DNA of 64,000 bases. Source: Daedaleopsis sinensis. Its lineage: Eukaryota > Basidiomycota > Agaricomycetes > Polyporales > Polyporaceae. The stretch's first letter is position 1. Each line of letters begins with the position of its first letter. Location of the stretch: positions 1,116,001 through 1,180,000 of the forward strand of contig CM066302.1 of the NCBI GenBank assembly GCA_033807695.1, in the 5' to 3' direction. Under the pieces are notes generated by a model, which was not told where the DNA came from, ran no database searches, and saw only the letters and a program-made list of their open reading frames with translations. A program made the position numbers and the translations under genes. Below, piece by piece: positions 11,997-22,796 of this stretch.

Positions 11997-13214
11997 GATG
12001 ACGATGATGATGTATTACTGAAAGAAAAGACGACATGTCAGCCTATACGAACACAACATACAACCAACCGTAGCCAATCCTGCGCATATATCATGAATCC
12101 CATCCCGTTCCGCGTCCACCCAACCTCCCGCCCGATCTCCATGCGAGTATCCACCACGAGACGGACCGACATCATACGTGGCTCACCTGCAACAGAACGC
12201 AGTCAGCAACATGGACGCACGCCAGACGAAAACGCAAAGAAAATATCAGGACGAGCGAACGCTCGCCTCGCATATGATCTCCTCTCCCCGCCGCACACGC
12301 ACACGCTCAGACACGCCGCCGCCGCGCAGCCCACACACGCTCCGCGCAGCACCACCCCCGCTCCTTCCACTTGTACGCGCAGAACCACACGCCCGGGCCT
12401 CGTTCTCCAGCCCGGACGCTTATAGCCACGCGCCCCAGCCCACGGCCAGGTGCACATCTCACGTCCACGCAAATAAAAAACAAACACAAAACACAGATCA
12501 CCACGTCTGGGGGACCGCCCCGAGCAGAGTGGAGCTCCTCCGCCGGGGCTTGGCTTCCGGACGTCGTGCGGGCCCGCGCTGTCGACTCGGCCTTTGTCCG
12601 CGCGCCCGTGGCACTCCCAGCGCGCGGACCTATACGCGAGCCGTCCAGCCCTCCCCCGCAGACAGACACCACGGTAGCAACGCTAGGGAGGGCCGATGCT
12701 GTCGGTCCGGCCTTAAGGCGCGCCACGGCGATCTCGAGCAGTGGCGCGCCGGGTATCGGACGCTTCGGGGGCTCGGGGGCGTGCGTGATAGCAGGGAACG
12801 GGCGGGGCAGGGCACGGGCAGGCAGGCGCGTCGTCGTCGCGGTGCGGTGTGGCGAGGTCGACCCTTTTACTTGGACATCATGCAGGACGGTATTGAGCGG
12901 TGTGCTCACCTTGCTTGTTCTGTCTGTCTAGTCTTGAGCGGCGCTATAGTCTAGTCCTGGCCGGCTACCTGGACATCATGGGGGTTGCAGACGATGAGCC
13001 GGGGTGAGCGAGATGGTGGAAGTTCAAAACAACAGACTCTTAGCGCCAGTCTGGTCGTCACCACGGGCGGCTATTCTGACAGTCTTTGCAAACTAGCTCC
13101 ACCCCCACTCGGTTCCCATCCTGTATCGCTTCAAACGTCAGACCGAGTGCATAGTACAACCTCCAGGACCAGCAGAGCACACAAACACGTCGTAAGAATA
13201 ATACGCAAAAAGCA
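11997..13214. other. Intergenic region with long opposing open frames
   Basis: Long frames are open on both strands at about 12180-12950, but their translations are Arg/Pro/Ala/Ser-rich with no domain, as expected from GC-rich DNA with few stops. The 5' leader of the J-domain gene must lie here. A phrase like 'ctggacatcatg' recurs near 12868 and 12968. I see no supportable gene. Confidence 0.45.
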
Positions 13215-13311
13215 AGGTGCTACCAGGGTTCGAACCTGGGTTCGAGGAAGACGTAACCCGCCATCTTAGGGACTTCAAAATCCTCAGTGATAACCACTAC
13301 ACTATAGCACC
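13215..13311 (-). tRNA. tRNA-Gln (anticodon UUG) with a 25-nt intron
   Basis: Read on the minus strand this folds as a cloverleaf. The acceptor stem GGTGCTA pairs with TAGCACC. The D arm is of the 'TAGTGTAGTGGTTATCA' type shared by fungal tRNA-Gln. The anticodon stem GAGGA/TCCTC has loop TTTTGAT, and the T arm is CCAGG-TTCGAAC-CCTGG. The anticodon is TTG (Gln). An intron of 25 nt sits at the canonical position after base 37, interrupting the loop before the final T. The mature length is 72 nt plus CCA. It lies about 110 bp upstream of the NIF3-like gene, on the opposite strand. Confidence 0.92.
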
Positions 13312-13789
13312 GATGTTGCTCGACTCTGTATACTCGGTCTTAAGTTGTCGCGGGAAGCTCTGGACTCTCTGTTCAGCGAAACTTCCGCTCATCGCGAGAT
13401 CGCGAGATTAACCAACGACGACCATGCAGAGATACAAGCTCGTCTTCTTCACGCCGCGCACCTCCACGCAACCCATCCTCCAACACCTCTTCGCGCGGTT
13501 CCCAGACCACGTCGGCCGCATCGGCGCGTACGGCGGCTGCGCGTTCGTCTCCCCCGGCACGGGTGAGATCCCCATCCCTATCCATCCCCATCCCCATCCA
13601 TCCCCATATGCCTCCCCCCGAGAATCTGAACGACAGCGGTACTGTGTACGCTGCGAGAGACGCACGCAACGCTGACGCGCCCCCGCAGGCCAGTTCCTCC
13701 CGCTCGCAGGCGCGAACCCCGCGATCGGCGCGGTCGGGCGGCCCGAGCGCGTCGAGGAGGACCGCGTCGAGGTGCTCGTCCTCGGGGCC

Positions 13790-13800
13790 GCCCCCGCCCC
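13790..13800 (+). repeat. Target-site duplication, left copy
   Basis: The 11-bp sequence gcccccgcccc lies directly outside the left inverted repeat and is repeated at 15398-15408. The site lies in the GC-rich coding exon of the NIF3-like gene. Confidence 0.88.
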
Positions 13801-14008
13801 AGGCTCCTACCCACCGTCGCTTCGAGTTGAGGGGCTGTTCTCGCTGGTAGAGGTGGAGGAGGAGTAGAACCAGTAGCGATAGACAGCGCCTAAATCCTAA
13901 TAGACGCCACTCAGGTTGGATCACGTGTATAGTTAGTTACCCCTCAACTCTCAGCGACGGCTGCCGCCAAACATTTGTAAATACACGGAGCCCGGAGAAT
14001 AGACGCCC
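13801..14008 (+). repeat. Left terminal inverted repeat of the transposon
   Basis: This 208-bp arm matches the reverse complement of 15190-15397 with no difference seen by eye. The match stops at 14009 (a on this side where the other arm requires g). Confidence 0.92.
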
Positions 14009-15189
14009 AAGCACCCTCCTTTAGGAAGGTGCTATTCTACGAGCGTCTAGAGTCATTTTCTTATCCTGCAAGCGAGCACACCAATTCAGGTTGACTCAAT
14101 ACTCACCGCCGCGCGTCTATACAATACCCAGAATCGATGCTAAGTAACTACAACAGAAACCATAAGTCAAAGAGTATATTAGGGACTATATATGATCAAG
14201 AGGCTAGTAAGTAGTACTGTGCCCTGCCATGCATGCAATGTGCACACCGGCAATTGCACTTCCGAGTCATCATAGTGATGAGAAGCTACTAGTACTAAGT
14301 ACTACCCTACAAGTTGCATTATTGAAGTAGATGTATGACACTGTTCAAACGTTCTGGACATGCCCTTATAGATACATGCACTGGGACTATCAACCAAGCA
14401 TGAGGGCAAATGCAAGCGTGAGGCAGTCATTCCCGACTTCACAGCAGCAGCCTCCTCCGGCTCTGGCCCCCTGTGACCCATAGAGCACAGTCTCCCTCAC
14501 CGTCTAGGCACTCGACAGCTTCAACACGACACTCGACTCAGTCAAGTAGGTGGCCGCATAGCCATGCACGTCCGATGAGAATTTTAAATCAACCACAGGT
14601 GGAGTGCCTTCTCCCTTGGTAAGCGGGACAACGAGCTCGGAGTTGATGCCGGAGTCCTCCAGCCCCAGGACTCCAGCCCCCAGCTCGCCTCTCGCAAGTC
14701 GTCACACCCTCTCACTGCCGTAACTGGTGCTTCTACCTGCGGGCGGCTGCCGAGACACTTCAAGTTCCCTTGAACCCCGGCTGTACGAGGTTGCTGGGAA
14801 TAGATTGTGCCGGTTATCCGACCCGGACTGTACATGCTGTATCGTCGAGGTCAGTTCAGCCCCAATCAAAAGAAGAGGGACTCTGATCAGTACTGCAAGG
14901 GATTCATCAGCATATCAGTCTATCGTTGAGGAGCCGGCGTGCCAGTGGAGAGTTTACGACACTAGTAGCTTAGGATGAGAGACTCCTGGAGGAGGACTAC
15001 TACGAGCCGCCGTACATGATAGACTCGAGTTGGCACCTACTAGTATACTACTCTAGATGGCGCTGCAATACTTACTAGACTAACAGTACTTGTCGGTTAC
15101 TGCCAGTACAGTCCGACTCCCTGGGAACACAGAATTCTCACATAATATTAGCCGATAATGTTTCCTGTCGACCAAATGGGGGATGCTTC

Positions 15190-15397
15190 GGGCGTCTATT
15201 CTCCGGGCTCCGTGTATTTACAAATGTTTGGCGGCAGCCGTCGCTGAGAGTTGAGGGGTAACTAACTATACACGTGATCCAACCTGAGTGGCGTCTATTA
15301 GGATTTAGGCGCTGTCTATCGCTACTGGTTCTACTCCTCCTCCACCTCTACCAGCGAGAACAGCCCCTCAACTCGAAGCGACGGTGGGTAGGAGCCT
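15190..15397 (-). repeat. Right terminal inverted repeat of the transposon
   Basis: This is the mirror copy of 13801-14008. The outer end is 'gggtaggagcct', next to the second copy of the target duplication. Confidence 0.92.
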
Positions 15398-15408
15398 GCC
15401 CCCGCCCC
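15398..15408 (+). repeat. Target-site duplication, right copy
   Basis: The 11-bp sequence gcccccgcccc lies directly outside the right inverted repeat and is identical to 13790-13800. Reading on from here resumes the NIF3-like frame. Confidence 0.88.
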
Positions 15409-15839
15409 GGGCCCCGCACGCGATGCTGGGAGCGATCACGCGCACGGGGAGAGTGCTGTTGGGGCAGACGCGGCGACGGGCACTGGGGTCGAGCTGGGCG
15501 CGGTCCTGCGGGAGCTGAAGGAGGTACGTCTGTTACATTCCGTTGTCCGTTGTCCGCCCATACGACTGCGACTGCGATGATACGGCCACGCGCACGTGGA
15601 ACTCGAATACGGATCCCCGCTCCTCCTATCTTCTGTGTTCCTGTGGAGAATGGGAGAGGCCTTTTCTCCGGCGTCCGCATGCGTACGCGTCTCCGGGCAG
15701 GCTGTCGTCTCGCATGTCGTTCCGTGTTCCGTTCCACGAGTCTCGAGAGTTGTAATGGGATTGTGACGGTGCGCTGTGTACACAGGTCCACCCGTACGAG
15801 GAAGTCGCGTATGATGTGTACCGACTCGAGGATTTTTAA

Positions 15840-17210
15840 ATTCTGAACGCACATATGAACGCGACGGCAAAATGCAGCGGGTCGAAGATGTTAGGGGCAG
15901 ACTGCGACGCCGCATCACGATTGTGTTACTAATACTATTAGGTGCGTCGCTATACCATAGCATACCATCGCTCAATATCTTGGCCCCGGTGTATAGTCAG
16001 CTTGCGCCTTCATCGATGACTCGCGCGGTAGTGTCAAGTACACTTATTACCACAGTGCCATGACGAGGTGCTGAATCGGCCCGGCCGTCTGCTCGGGATG
16101 ACTCGGACATCCAAGTCCAGTCTCATACCAATAGATCCGAACCCAAGCTGCCGTCGAGTTGCGTCGACATCTGCGCCTCCGAGTGCGTGTCCAGGACCCT
16201 GGATCCATCGGCACGTAAGCTATAGTAGGCTATACTGTATAAGCTGTCTTGAAACGTGAAGTTAGCTCGATCGCAGGAGATCGCAGGGTCCACAACGCTG
16301 ACTCTCGGCTCGGCCTTGGAATTTGATGGCCAGCCATCGATAATGCATGGATATCGATCTCGAGAAGGATGTCTGGGCCAGTCTGGCAGAATGTCATTGT
16401 CCATTGCGAATGTGCGATGGGAGCTGTGGTTCTGCGCAGGCCTGCTCACTTGACCGAGCTTCTTGTGTGCTTGGACCCCATGCCCCTCTGCTTCTGTGCG
16501 CGTGGGTGTTGTGCCTGTCTACTGACCGTTCTTTGGAGCTTCTGTGCAGGGACTAGACCGCGAGGGGCATGCTGGGGTCAATGTGCTACAATACTCGATG
16601 TCGTCCTGCTCTCGAACTGACAGTGAAGCTATGTAGCGTTCCTCGAAGACTTGAATGGATGCAAAGTGCAATGACGTGCTTCATTAAAGAGGGCGGCCAA
16701 TGAGATCTGAGAGAGCAGATCGAAGTAGGATGATCCGAGGAACTATATAGAATCACAAGCCCCTACATCCTTGTCCCCAACGAGTGTCAACGACAGTCGA
16801 ACGCGTTTTGTTCAATTGTCAATTCTTGTTGTTGTTGTCTCCGTGCCAAGTCGTTCTCACCGGGTATACCTCGCCCATTAATCCCATATCCCAAAGTTCA
16901 AACTCGCGGAATCCTCTCCCTCATCAGATTCCTATTGAGACTACCCGTGCAGATCACTGTTCAGACTCAGTGTCAGGCAGCCGCAGCGTATGTACGTACG
17001 TACGAGATCAGCACTAGCACCGTTCGAAGTACTGACACCCGCGGGTCAGACTGATTAACTAGGTTCGTTTAGGCCCGTTTAGTAGCAGCGCGGGCCGCCA
17101 CCGGCTTCGTTCCGATCTCGGCAGAATCGATCCTAGCCTGGATTAGGCTCAGCGCAAGTCGGGGCGTCTGCGTCCTGGTCCGCGCTTCCCCTTCTCACTC
17201 GGACGGCCAC
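15840..17210. other. Intergenic region without a supported gene
   Basis: Open frames here are under about 110 codons, overlap on both strands, and show no domain. The segment has lower GC than its neighbours. I see no repeat or transposon end in it. Confidence 0.5.
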
Positions 17211-17213
17211 ATA

Positions 17214-17220
17214 CATATAA
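17214..17220 (+). promoter_or_regulatory. TATA-like box before the small gene at 17332
   Basis: The motif catataa sits about 112 bp upstream of the ATG at 17332. A pyrimidine-rich tract (about 17225-17330) follows, as is common around fungal transcription starts. This is inference from motif and spacing only. Confidence 0.35.
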
Positions 17221-17331
17221 GACCAGCTCGCGCTCCGGACCTTCGTCCTTCGTGCTCACCCCCCTTTCCTCCGCCCGCCCCCCTCGCCCCCCTCAACCGC
17301 CGCCCCCCACACCCAGCACAAGCCATCCACG

Positions 17332-17690
17332 ATGCGCGTATTCGACGGTCTGTACGAGGAGCCCGCGTTCGAGACGTCCGCGAAGGAGCAGTCAGTCGCG
17401 CTCGCCGCGCTGAGCACGGTCGCCGTCGCCGTCGCGTCCACGGTCGCCGTATTCCAGATGCACGGCGCGCCCGGGTGGTTGTCTGCTGCGTACGTCGGTA
17501 TCCTTCTTCCCGGCGCCCCCGCGCAGGGCGAGTGCTAGTCGCTGACGCTTCCCCCTCCCCCCCCCTTCCGGCGTGAACATTAATCACCGACGCTGGCGCG
17601 ACATGTACAGGCTTGCAAGCAGCCACTGATCGGGATGGGCTGCCAGTGGCTGGGGGTGCCCGCGGACGGCGTCGACAGCGACCGACTCTG
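17332..17690 (+). CDS. Small membrane-anchored protein, function unknown
   Basis: The ATG at 17332 opens 'MRVFDGLYEEPAFETSAKEQ', then one Ala/Val-rich membrane segment ('ALAALSTVAVAVASTVAVFQ') and 'MHGAPGWLSAAY'. A GTCGGT or GTATCC donor lies near 17495. An acceptor at about 17609 (TGTACAG) would add 'ACKQPLIGMGCQWLGV' and some ten more residues to a TGA at about 17688, giving roughly 80 residues. An alternative frame at the same acceptor stays open longer but is Arg-rich and less convincing. Without splicing the frame stops at 17538. A TATA-like box and a pyrimidine-rich leader precede it. I do not recognise a family; the short acidic head, single span and small cysteine-bearing tail suggest a small organelle or ER membrane protein. 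Confidence 0.4.
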
Positions 17691-18077
17691 AGCGGGCTGC
17701 GGCAGCGGTTGCGTCGCAACAAACTTAAGGTTCGTGGACGATCCAAGCTTGTGATTTCGTGCCCCACTCGCTGCGTGCTTCGCGTTTCTCACACCGCGCT
17801 TCGCCCACACAGCCTGCCCCACCGCGCTGCGCCGCAATATCCCCCCAATGCCCATCTGCCCCCTTGATTTCGTGCATGCCGCCCGCGCCCGGCGACTTTG
17901 CAGCGGCGGAGGCGCGAGACCGCAACATACATCCCTCCGACCGGCCTCCGTTCACCGACCGCACAGACGCACAGGCAGTCTTTCAACAGCACCCGTGTCG
18001 CATCCACATTCATTCTCGCCCACCTCCGACGTCGCCGTGGTCCCAACTCTCCACCCGACGCCTGCGCCCCTTTGGAT

Positions 18078-18097
18078 CTCTCTCTCTCTCTCTCTCC
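18078..18097 (+). repeat. CT dinucleotide microsatellite
   Basis: A run of about ten tc units lies in a pyrimidine-rich tract (18000-18150). This is typical of fungal promoter or leader DNA upstream of the putative gene starting near 18258. Confidence 0.8.
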
Positions 18098-18257
18098 ATG
18101 CTCTTCTTCTTCCGCGCCCGCTCTCTTTGGCACAGTCTCTCTCTCACTCAGCGCTCATCTGTTACTGTATAATGGTCCCCCGTCCTCGTCCTCATCCTCA
18201 TCGCTACGCACCCCCCGTCTCCGAGACGCACAAGCAACGCTCCCTCCATATTTGTCT

Positions 18258-19660
18258 ATGTCCGTGTCCGCAGCACCCGTGTACGATAGGCGTAGTCCCT
18301 TGTAAGTTGTATGCATACGGCCTCGCTCCCGACGCACGTTCGCCCCCCTCGCAGCTCGGATTCCGAGCCCCAACGTCCGGGGTTACTTCCGCGCGCGAGG
18401 TGCGTGCACTGCTTCTCCGTTCGAAACTCTCGACGCCCGCACCGGCATACGGCGATACTGCATTGATATCTGTTCACCACGAGCGTACGGGCGCGTGCGA
18501 TGACGTCGAACCGAGAAGCTCAAGGCACGGCGAGAGATCCATACTTATGGAACGCGTCTGTTTGGCTTCGACTTCGGAATCGACGAGCTTCGCGACCCCA
18601 CGATCGCGAATATTATTATGCTGGTGCCTTGGCCTGGGCGGGTCCGAGCCGAAAGATCCCTGGAAGAGCTGGCGACCTGGGTACGAACTTCTAGCGCACT
18701 GCGGCACGTCTACATGCATCGGCAACATACAACGCGGTTCCCTTGGGCTGTACGTATGTACTACGCGACTACGCGTGCAGCCTGGGTGACTACGTCGCGG
18801 CAGGCTGCCCCGCCGACTCGCAGATTAAGTAATGAGACAGCGAGTGGGTGAGAATCAGGTCGTCACTTTCACTCTCAATCCACCACACGACTTACAAGAG
18901 TACTTAGGATGGATCTGCTCCTCGAGGCCCGGCAAGCGAACCCGCACCGCCCGATCTGAATAAGTATACGGCGACGCCGACGAGTGCGACGCAGGCATCG
19001 TGCCCAGCGCTGGGGAGATGCCCGCCGCGAACGACTCTCGGAGCCGACCATGTCCTTCCTCGGGCCTCGGCAGACGATGAGGACAATGAGGACTTACTGC
19101 ACGGGGGATGTCCGGTTCTTAAGCTTCAACCAGTCGACCTGTGAACTGGCTCCCCAGGGTCCTCAGGAGCCAGCAGCGCCCTTGGCCTCCGGCTCTCCAT
19201 GTCCAATGGCTGGCACGAGGGGTGAGCACGGTAAGTACGCGGATCCGAAGGAGTACTATGTACCGCCGCCCACGAGAAGTCCGTCAGGCCCGTTACATGA
19301 CACTCACATAAATCTACAGGTCTTGCGCTTCCCGCCCTCCTACTTTCCATCCAAACCAATACAATGACAATCCCCGCTCTCAACGTACTGGTTTCCGCGC
19401 AGGGAGCACGGGCTCGAGACGCTGTGCGTTATGGAATGGAGGTCGAGCCGGCGGCCCGGGGCCGAGAGGAGCTCGAGGTGTTGGCGGCGATCGTCGACAG
19501 GCTGTTCCCGAAGCTGGATCTCGCGGCGATGCGGATACGCTATCGCCGGGACCGCGAGCGTGGGGGGGCTGGGCCGGGGTGGTGCGGCCTGGCACGAGGT
19601 GGGGGACGGTGCTCGAGAGTCGAGGAGCTGGCGGTTTGCCGCTGGAGTACTAGGTAGTAG
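18258..19660 (+). CDS. Probable uncharacterised multi-exon gene(s), model unresolved
   Basis: Several stretches show convincing coding character. ATG 18258 opens 'MSVSAAPVYDRRSP' before a GTAAGT donor. A G/C-ending frame from about 18516 reads 'EIHTYGTRLFGFDFGIDELR' and 'DPTIANIIML'. A third, from about 18908, reads 'APPDLNKYTATPTSATQASC' and 'TTLGADHVLPRASADDEDNE'. A fourth reads 'MTIPALNVLVSAQG' and 'LAAIVDRLFPKLDLAAMRIR' (19364 onward). I could not find one set of splice phases joining them all, so one, two or decayed genes are possible. No domain was recognised. The long frame at 17848-18789 runs through the CT repeat in another frame and is probably spurious. Confidence 0.35.
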
Positions 19661-20406
19661 GCGATGCATCGTCCCGTGGCCCGAGGCGTGAGCTGCTTGC
19701 TTCTTTTCTGTGGATCTTGGTGGTGGGATGGGATTTGGAGGATTCGAGGCATAGGTAAAGTGCCGTGGCGTGACGCGAGCTGCAGCGACGCGACGCGGAC
19801 TGCAGGAGACTTGGACGTGACTGCGAATGTTGGCACCGGTGTCACGAATTTCAGCTCGGTTGCGGTATACCTGATGTTAATCTCAGTAGAAACTACACAA
19901 TCGGCGACCGAATGGATAGGCATTGGGTTTGTACATCTTTGCGTCGAGTTGGTCCCATCATCGTGTACTGGTTCAACGCTGAGTTAACGGAGTTGTTTAC
20001 TGGTGAAAGATCAGCATTCGCAGTGCCGGTGCGTACCATCTTTAACTGTGGATATATTCTGACCTCGCCGGAATACCTACGTCGCCATACCTATATCATG
20101 CTACCATTAATGTCATTTGTATGGATTTAGTATCGTATGTACGTACATTCCTCCTCCGAGGGCCGGGAGTCCGATTGTCTGAGCGTGGGAGGGGGTTTCG
20201 TACCCATCCGTCCACATACACCGCGGCGGTGGGGTGTGCGGGCTACTACGACGGATAGGTACGAGACCATTGAGAGGCTGAGTCACGGTCGCGGAGAAAG
20301 TTGGCAAGGCTGCATGCAGGATCATCGCCCGGCGGTTATTTCTGAAGAGTGTGAAATCCCACGCTTCTCTCGTTGTCAGACCACACTCTCATACCGAACC
20401 ACGACA
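19661..20406. other. Intergenic region, no supported gene
   Basis: Only short open frames lacking domains occur here. The right part should hold the promoter of the F-box-like gene that starts at 20407. Confidence 0.5.
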
Positions 20407-22139
20407 ATGGCCAGAGCCACCTCGCACAACGCTCTCGGAGTCCTCGATATCGTGCACTACATCGTAGAGCACGTCTGCAACGACAGCAGATTAATATCGA
20501 ATGCGCGAATTCTGGGTCGTCTTGTACAAGTGAACAGAATGTTCTACGAGGCCGCGCTTCCGAAACTCTGGAGAGAGCTGTATCGTCCGGACCCATTCTT
20601 CGATCTCCTACCCCTGCCTAGTGATCTGCCACCAGTGGGGTCGACCAGACAGGCCAAACGCTGCGCAAATGTGGAAGCTGCAGAGGCAGAACCTACAGAA
20701 CCCACCCATTCATCCGTGAGTACGAACCTGCCAGTTACTTGGGATGCACCCCTTGTGTGTACGGCTTTTGTATGCTTACGCTCTCGCTGCTGCAGGACTC
20801 GTCTGTAATCCTGAACGACCGCATTTCTCGATTTCGAGAGCACGCCCGTCTGGTTAGGGTTTTAGATCTGTCTACTGAAGACGCTCAACGCTGCATCTCC
20901 GCGAAGCAACCATTGTTCGAGCGAGTTGGACTGCCCCTTCTTCCTTTCCTCTCAAAGCTATCACTCGAGGTCTCGTCCTCTCCACCCGAATATAGCCAGC
21001 TAACACAGATTGCCTCACACTCTCTGCGCGAGCTTGAGATAACGATCACGAGCTGGCTGTTCACGGATGGTATAGATCGGTGGCTCAACAATGTCTTCAC
21101 GACGGCCGTCCATCTCACCCATCTCAAACTCTCGTTCGAATCTTTCGTATTCATGAATATCCGCTACAATCCCTTCATTTCAGAGCTTCGGCCTTTCTTT
21201 CGTTTGCCTTCGAACCCATACGGGAGGACCCGTCTCAACATCGCTCTAACCGCGGTCAAACAATGTCGAGAACTCGAAGTCTTCCACCTGGTCTCCGAGC
21301 ATATGGAGATCAGCAGCCCGAACTTGCTACGCGCTCTGTCCACCCTCCCCAAACTCCGCGAAGTTGCATGTGGTCTGCTCCCAAAATGTGACTCCCACCT
21401 GCTCCATCCCGGCTTCGACAATCTCAAAATTTTGACTGTCACTCACTTCTCACACGGTGACGAGCTGCTCGTTTTCCGTTCACCTCATCTCCATACTCTC
21501 CGACTCTACCAGAAGACCTCTCAGACACCGATCCCATGCCAGGAAACTGCACGTATCGTCGGTCAGCGTTTTACTCACCTCCGCGATCTCTTCTGGCACG
21601 CTCCGTTCGCGGAAAGCCAACCCGACTCCTTCGCAACACTCATCCGGCCGCTGTTCAGCCTTCGCCAGCTCGAAACGTTAGCTATGAACGTTGGGATGCT
21701 CACCGTGCCTGACAGCGATATCGAGGCACTCGCGGCCGGTCTCCCGCAGCTCCGTCAGCTCACCCTGGAGTACAGAGTCAAGCATTCTGCCCCCGACGCG
21801 ATCATGACAACCCGCGCGCTTCTCGCGCTCGCACAAGCCTGCCCCGTGCTCGAATCACTCGATCTCCACTACGTGCACATGCCCGAAGCGGACTTGGGTG
21901 CAGTCGAGGGGTGTCCGTGCATGATGCATGGGCTAAAGACACTCCGCATCTCCGACTTGCAGTGTGCCGCGGGGAACATATGCGCGATGATCCTCGATAG
22001 GCTCTTCCCGTTCCTGGACGTCACGTATCTTTCAGGGAGATCCCGATCATTCCAACGTATGTCCGCTGAGGACGTCAACTTCAAGTCGGGCGACGTCCTG
22101 GACCGGTTGGCGGAGTTGCGTATGGGGCGCAGATCATAG
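20407..22139 (+). CDS. F-box-like / leucine-rich-repeat protein
   Basis: Two exons (20407-20715, 20796-22139) join in phase to 550 residues. The N-terminal 50 residues ('LDIVHYIVEHVCND', 'LVQVNRMFYEAALPKLWREL') match the degenerate F-box-like helices common in Agaricomycetes, including the conserved 'A.P.LW..L' turn. After a short acidic linker the rest is a series of irregular leucine-rich segments ('HLTHLKLSFESF', 'LKILTVTHFSHG', 'LRQLETLAMNVG', 'VLESLDLHYVHM', 'LKTLRISDLQCA'). These probably form a curved repeat surface. In the family the F-box binds Skp1 in an SCF ubiquitin ligase and the repeats choose the substrate; here the substrate is unknown. The gene looks intact. Confidence 0.85.
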
Positions 22140-22796
22140 GAGGGGATATGTGTTGCCTCTCAGGTTGCTCTACTTGGTAAGTTTGACTCGTCGAAATGTC
22201 TACGTTGCTTCGTATCATGTTGTACTTACCTGTACTATGACTTCATGACCAGTGCGGCCTCGCTCTTGAAGTTATGATCATCGAATCCAACTAGTTCTAG
22301 TTCTTCACCTCGGCACGTCGTCTCGGTCCTCTACTCATTGTCAGTCACCCAGTCCACCGTATATGTAACCTAACCAGGGTTGGAGTAGGCTGCTGTCCCT
22401 TCTCCATTAAGTCTGCAGACATGTCTTTTCGATATCATCATCATACTTCAACTTATTGTTTGAGTCGCCACGGCGTGGTGCTCATGCCGGTCCCGCGCGA
22501 GCGACGCCGAACTGCGTGGATGGCCGGGCTGCTCTCACGGAGTACCTCTCACGCACGCATGTTGAACTCTGTTCATTTCTATCAGTTCGAGGGACTAGCC
22601 CGTATACCTTCCTGAGCAACCTCTACGCTCGTTCGCTCACTGTGGTGAGTCCACTTTGTATACGAACCTTCAAACATGCAGATACCTCTCACATAGATCA
22701 CAGACTTGGACGGTAATGTGGCTCCTGAGCACTGCTCGTGCCGAGCTTCATTTCTTTACCGAAACCTGGATAGTCGACCGAGAATCGCTCGAGATG
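22140..22796. other. Intergenic region between convergent genes
   Basis: This separates the F-box-like gene from the HET gene on the other strand. Both genes end into it, so it should contain two 3' untranslated regions. No gene is supported. Confidence 0.55.

Larger units (their letters stand above)
13801..15397. mobile_element. Non-autonomous DNA transposon with 208-bp terminal inverted repeats (Mutator-like?)
   Basis: The 1,597-bp element begins 'aggctcctaccc' and ends with the exact reverse complement. The two arms (13801-14008 and 15190-15397) appear identical by eye over 208 bp. The flanks carry an 11-bp direct repeat, or 9 bp if the termini are taken as C...G. Long inverted repeats with 9-11 bp target duplications are the hallmark of Mutator-like (MULE) elements, so this is probably a MULE-derived non-autonomous copy. 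The 1.2-kb core (14009-15189) has no open frame with transposase features, so it would need a transposase supplied elsewhere. Identical arms and a perfect target duplication indicate recent movement. Confidence 0.9.
13424..15839 (+). pseudogene. NIF3-like small protein gene interrupted by a transposon
   Basis: The start 'MQRYKLVFFTPRTSTQPILQ' continues through 'FPDHVGRIGAYGGCAF' to the end 'VHPYEEVAYDVYRLEDF'. This matches the small fungal proteins related to the PII-like inserted domain of NIF3/YqfO. Exons are 13424-13562 and 13689 onward, then after the insertion up to 15523, and last 15786-15839. The element at 13801-15397 sits inside exon 2. On the chromosome as read, translation leaves the gene at 13801 and hits a TAG at about 13864-13866 inside the inverted repeat. 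If the element and one copy of the 11-bp target duplication are set aside, the frame is open across the empty site and all splice phases agree. The gene was therefore intact until a recent insertion. Its function is unknown, possibly metal or small-ligand binding. Confidence 0.85.

Noticed and set aside
12178..12954. Two long overlapping open frames on opposite strands
   Set aside because: Both translate to Arg/Pro/Ser/Ala-rich sequence without domains; GC-rich DNA with few stops explains them.
15274..15846. 190-codon frame starting inside the right transposon arm, with a mirror frame at 13373-13924
   Set aside because: The shared N-terminus is just the inverted repeat read in opposite directions. 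It is not a gene.
17848..18789. 313-codon open frame on the plus strand
   Set aside because: It runs through the CT microsatellite, is Ser/Pro/Arg-rich without a domain, and conflicts with better codon bias in another frame at about 18516-18690.
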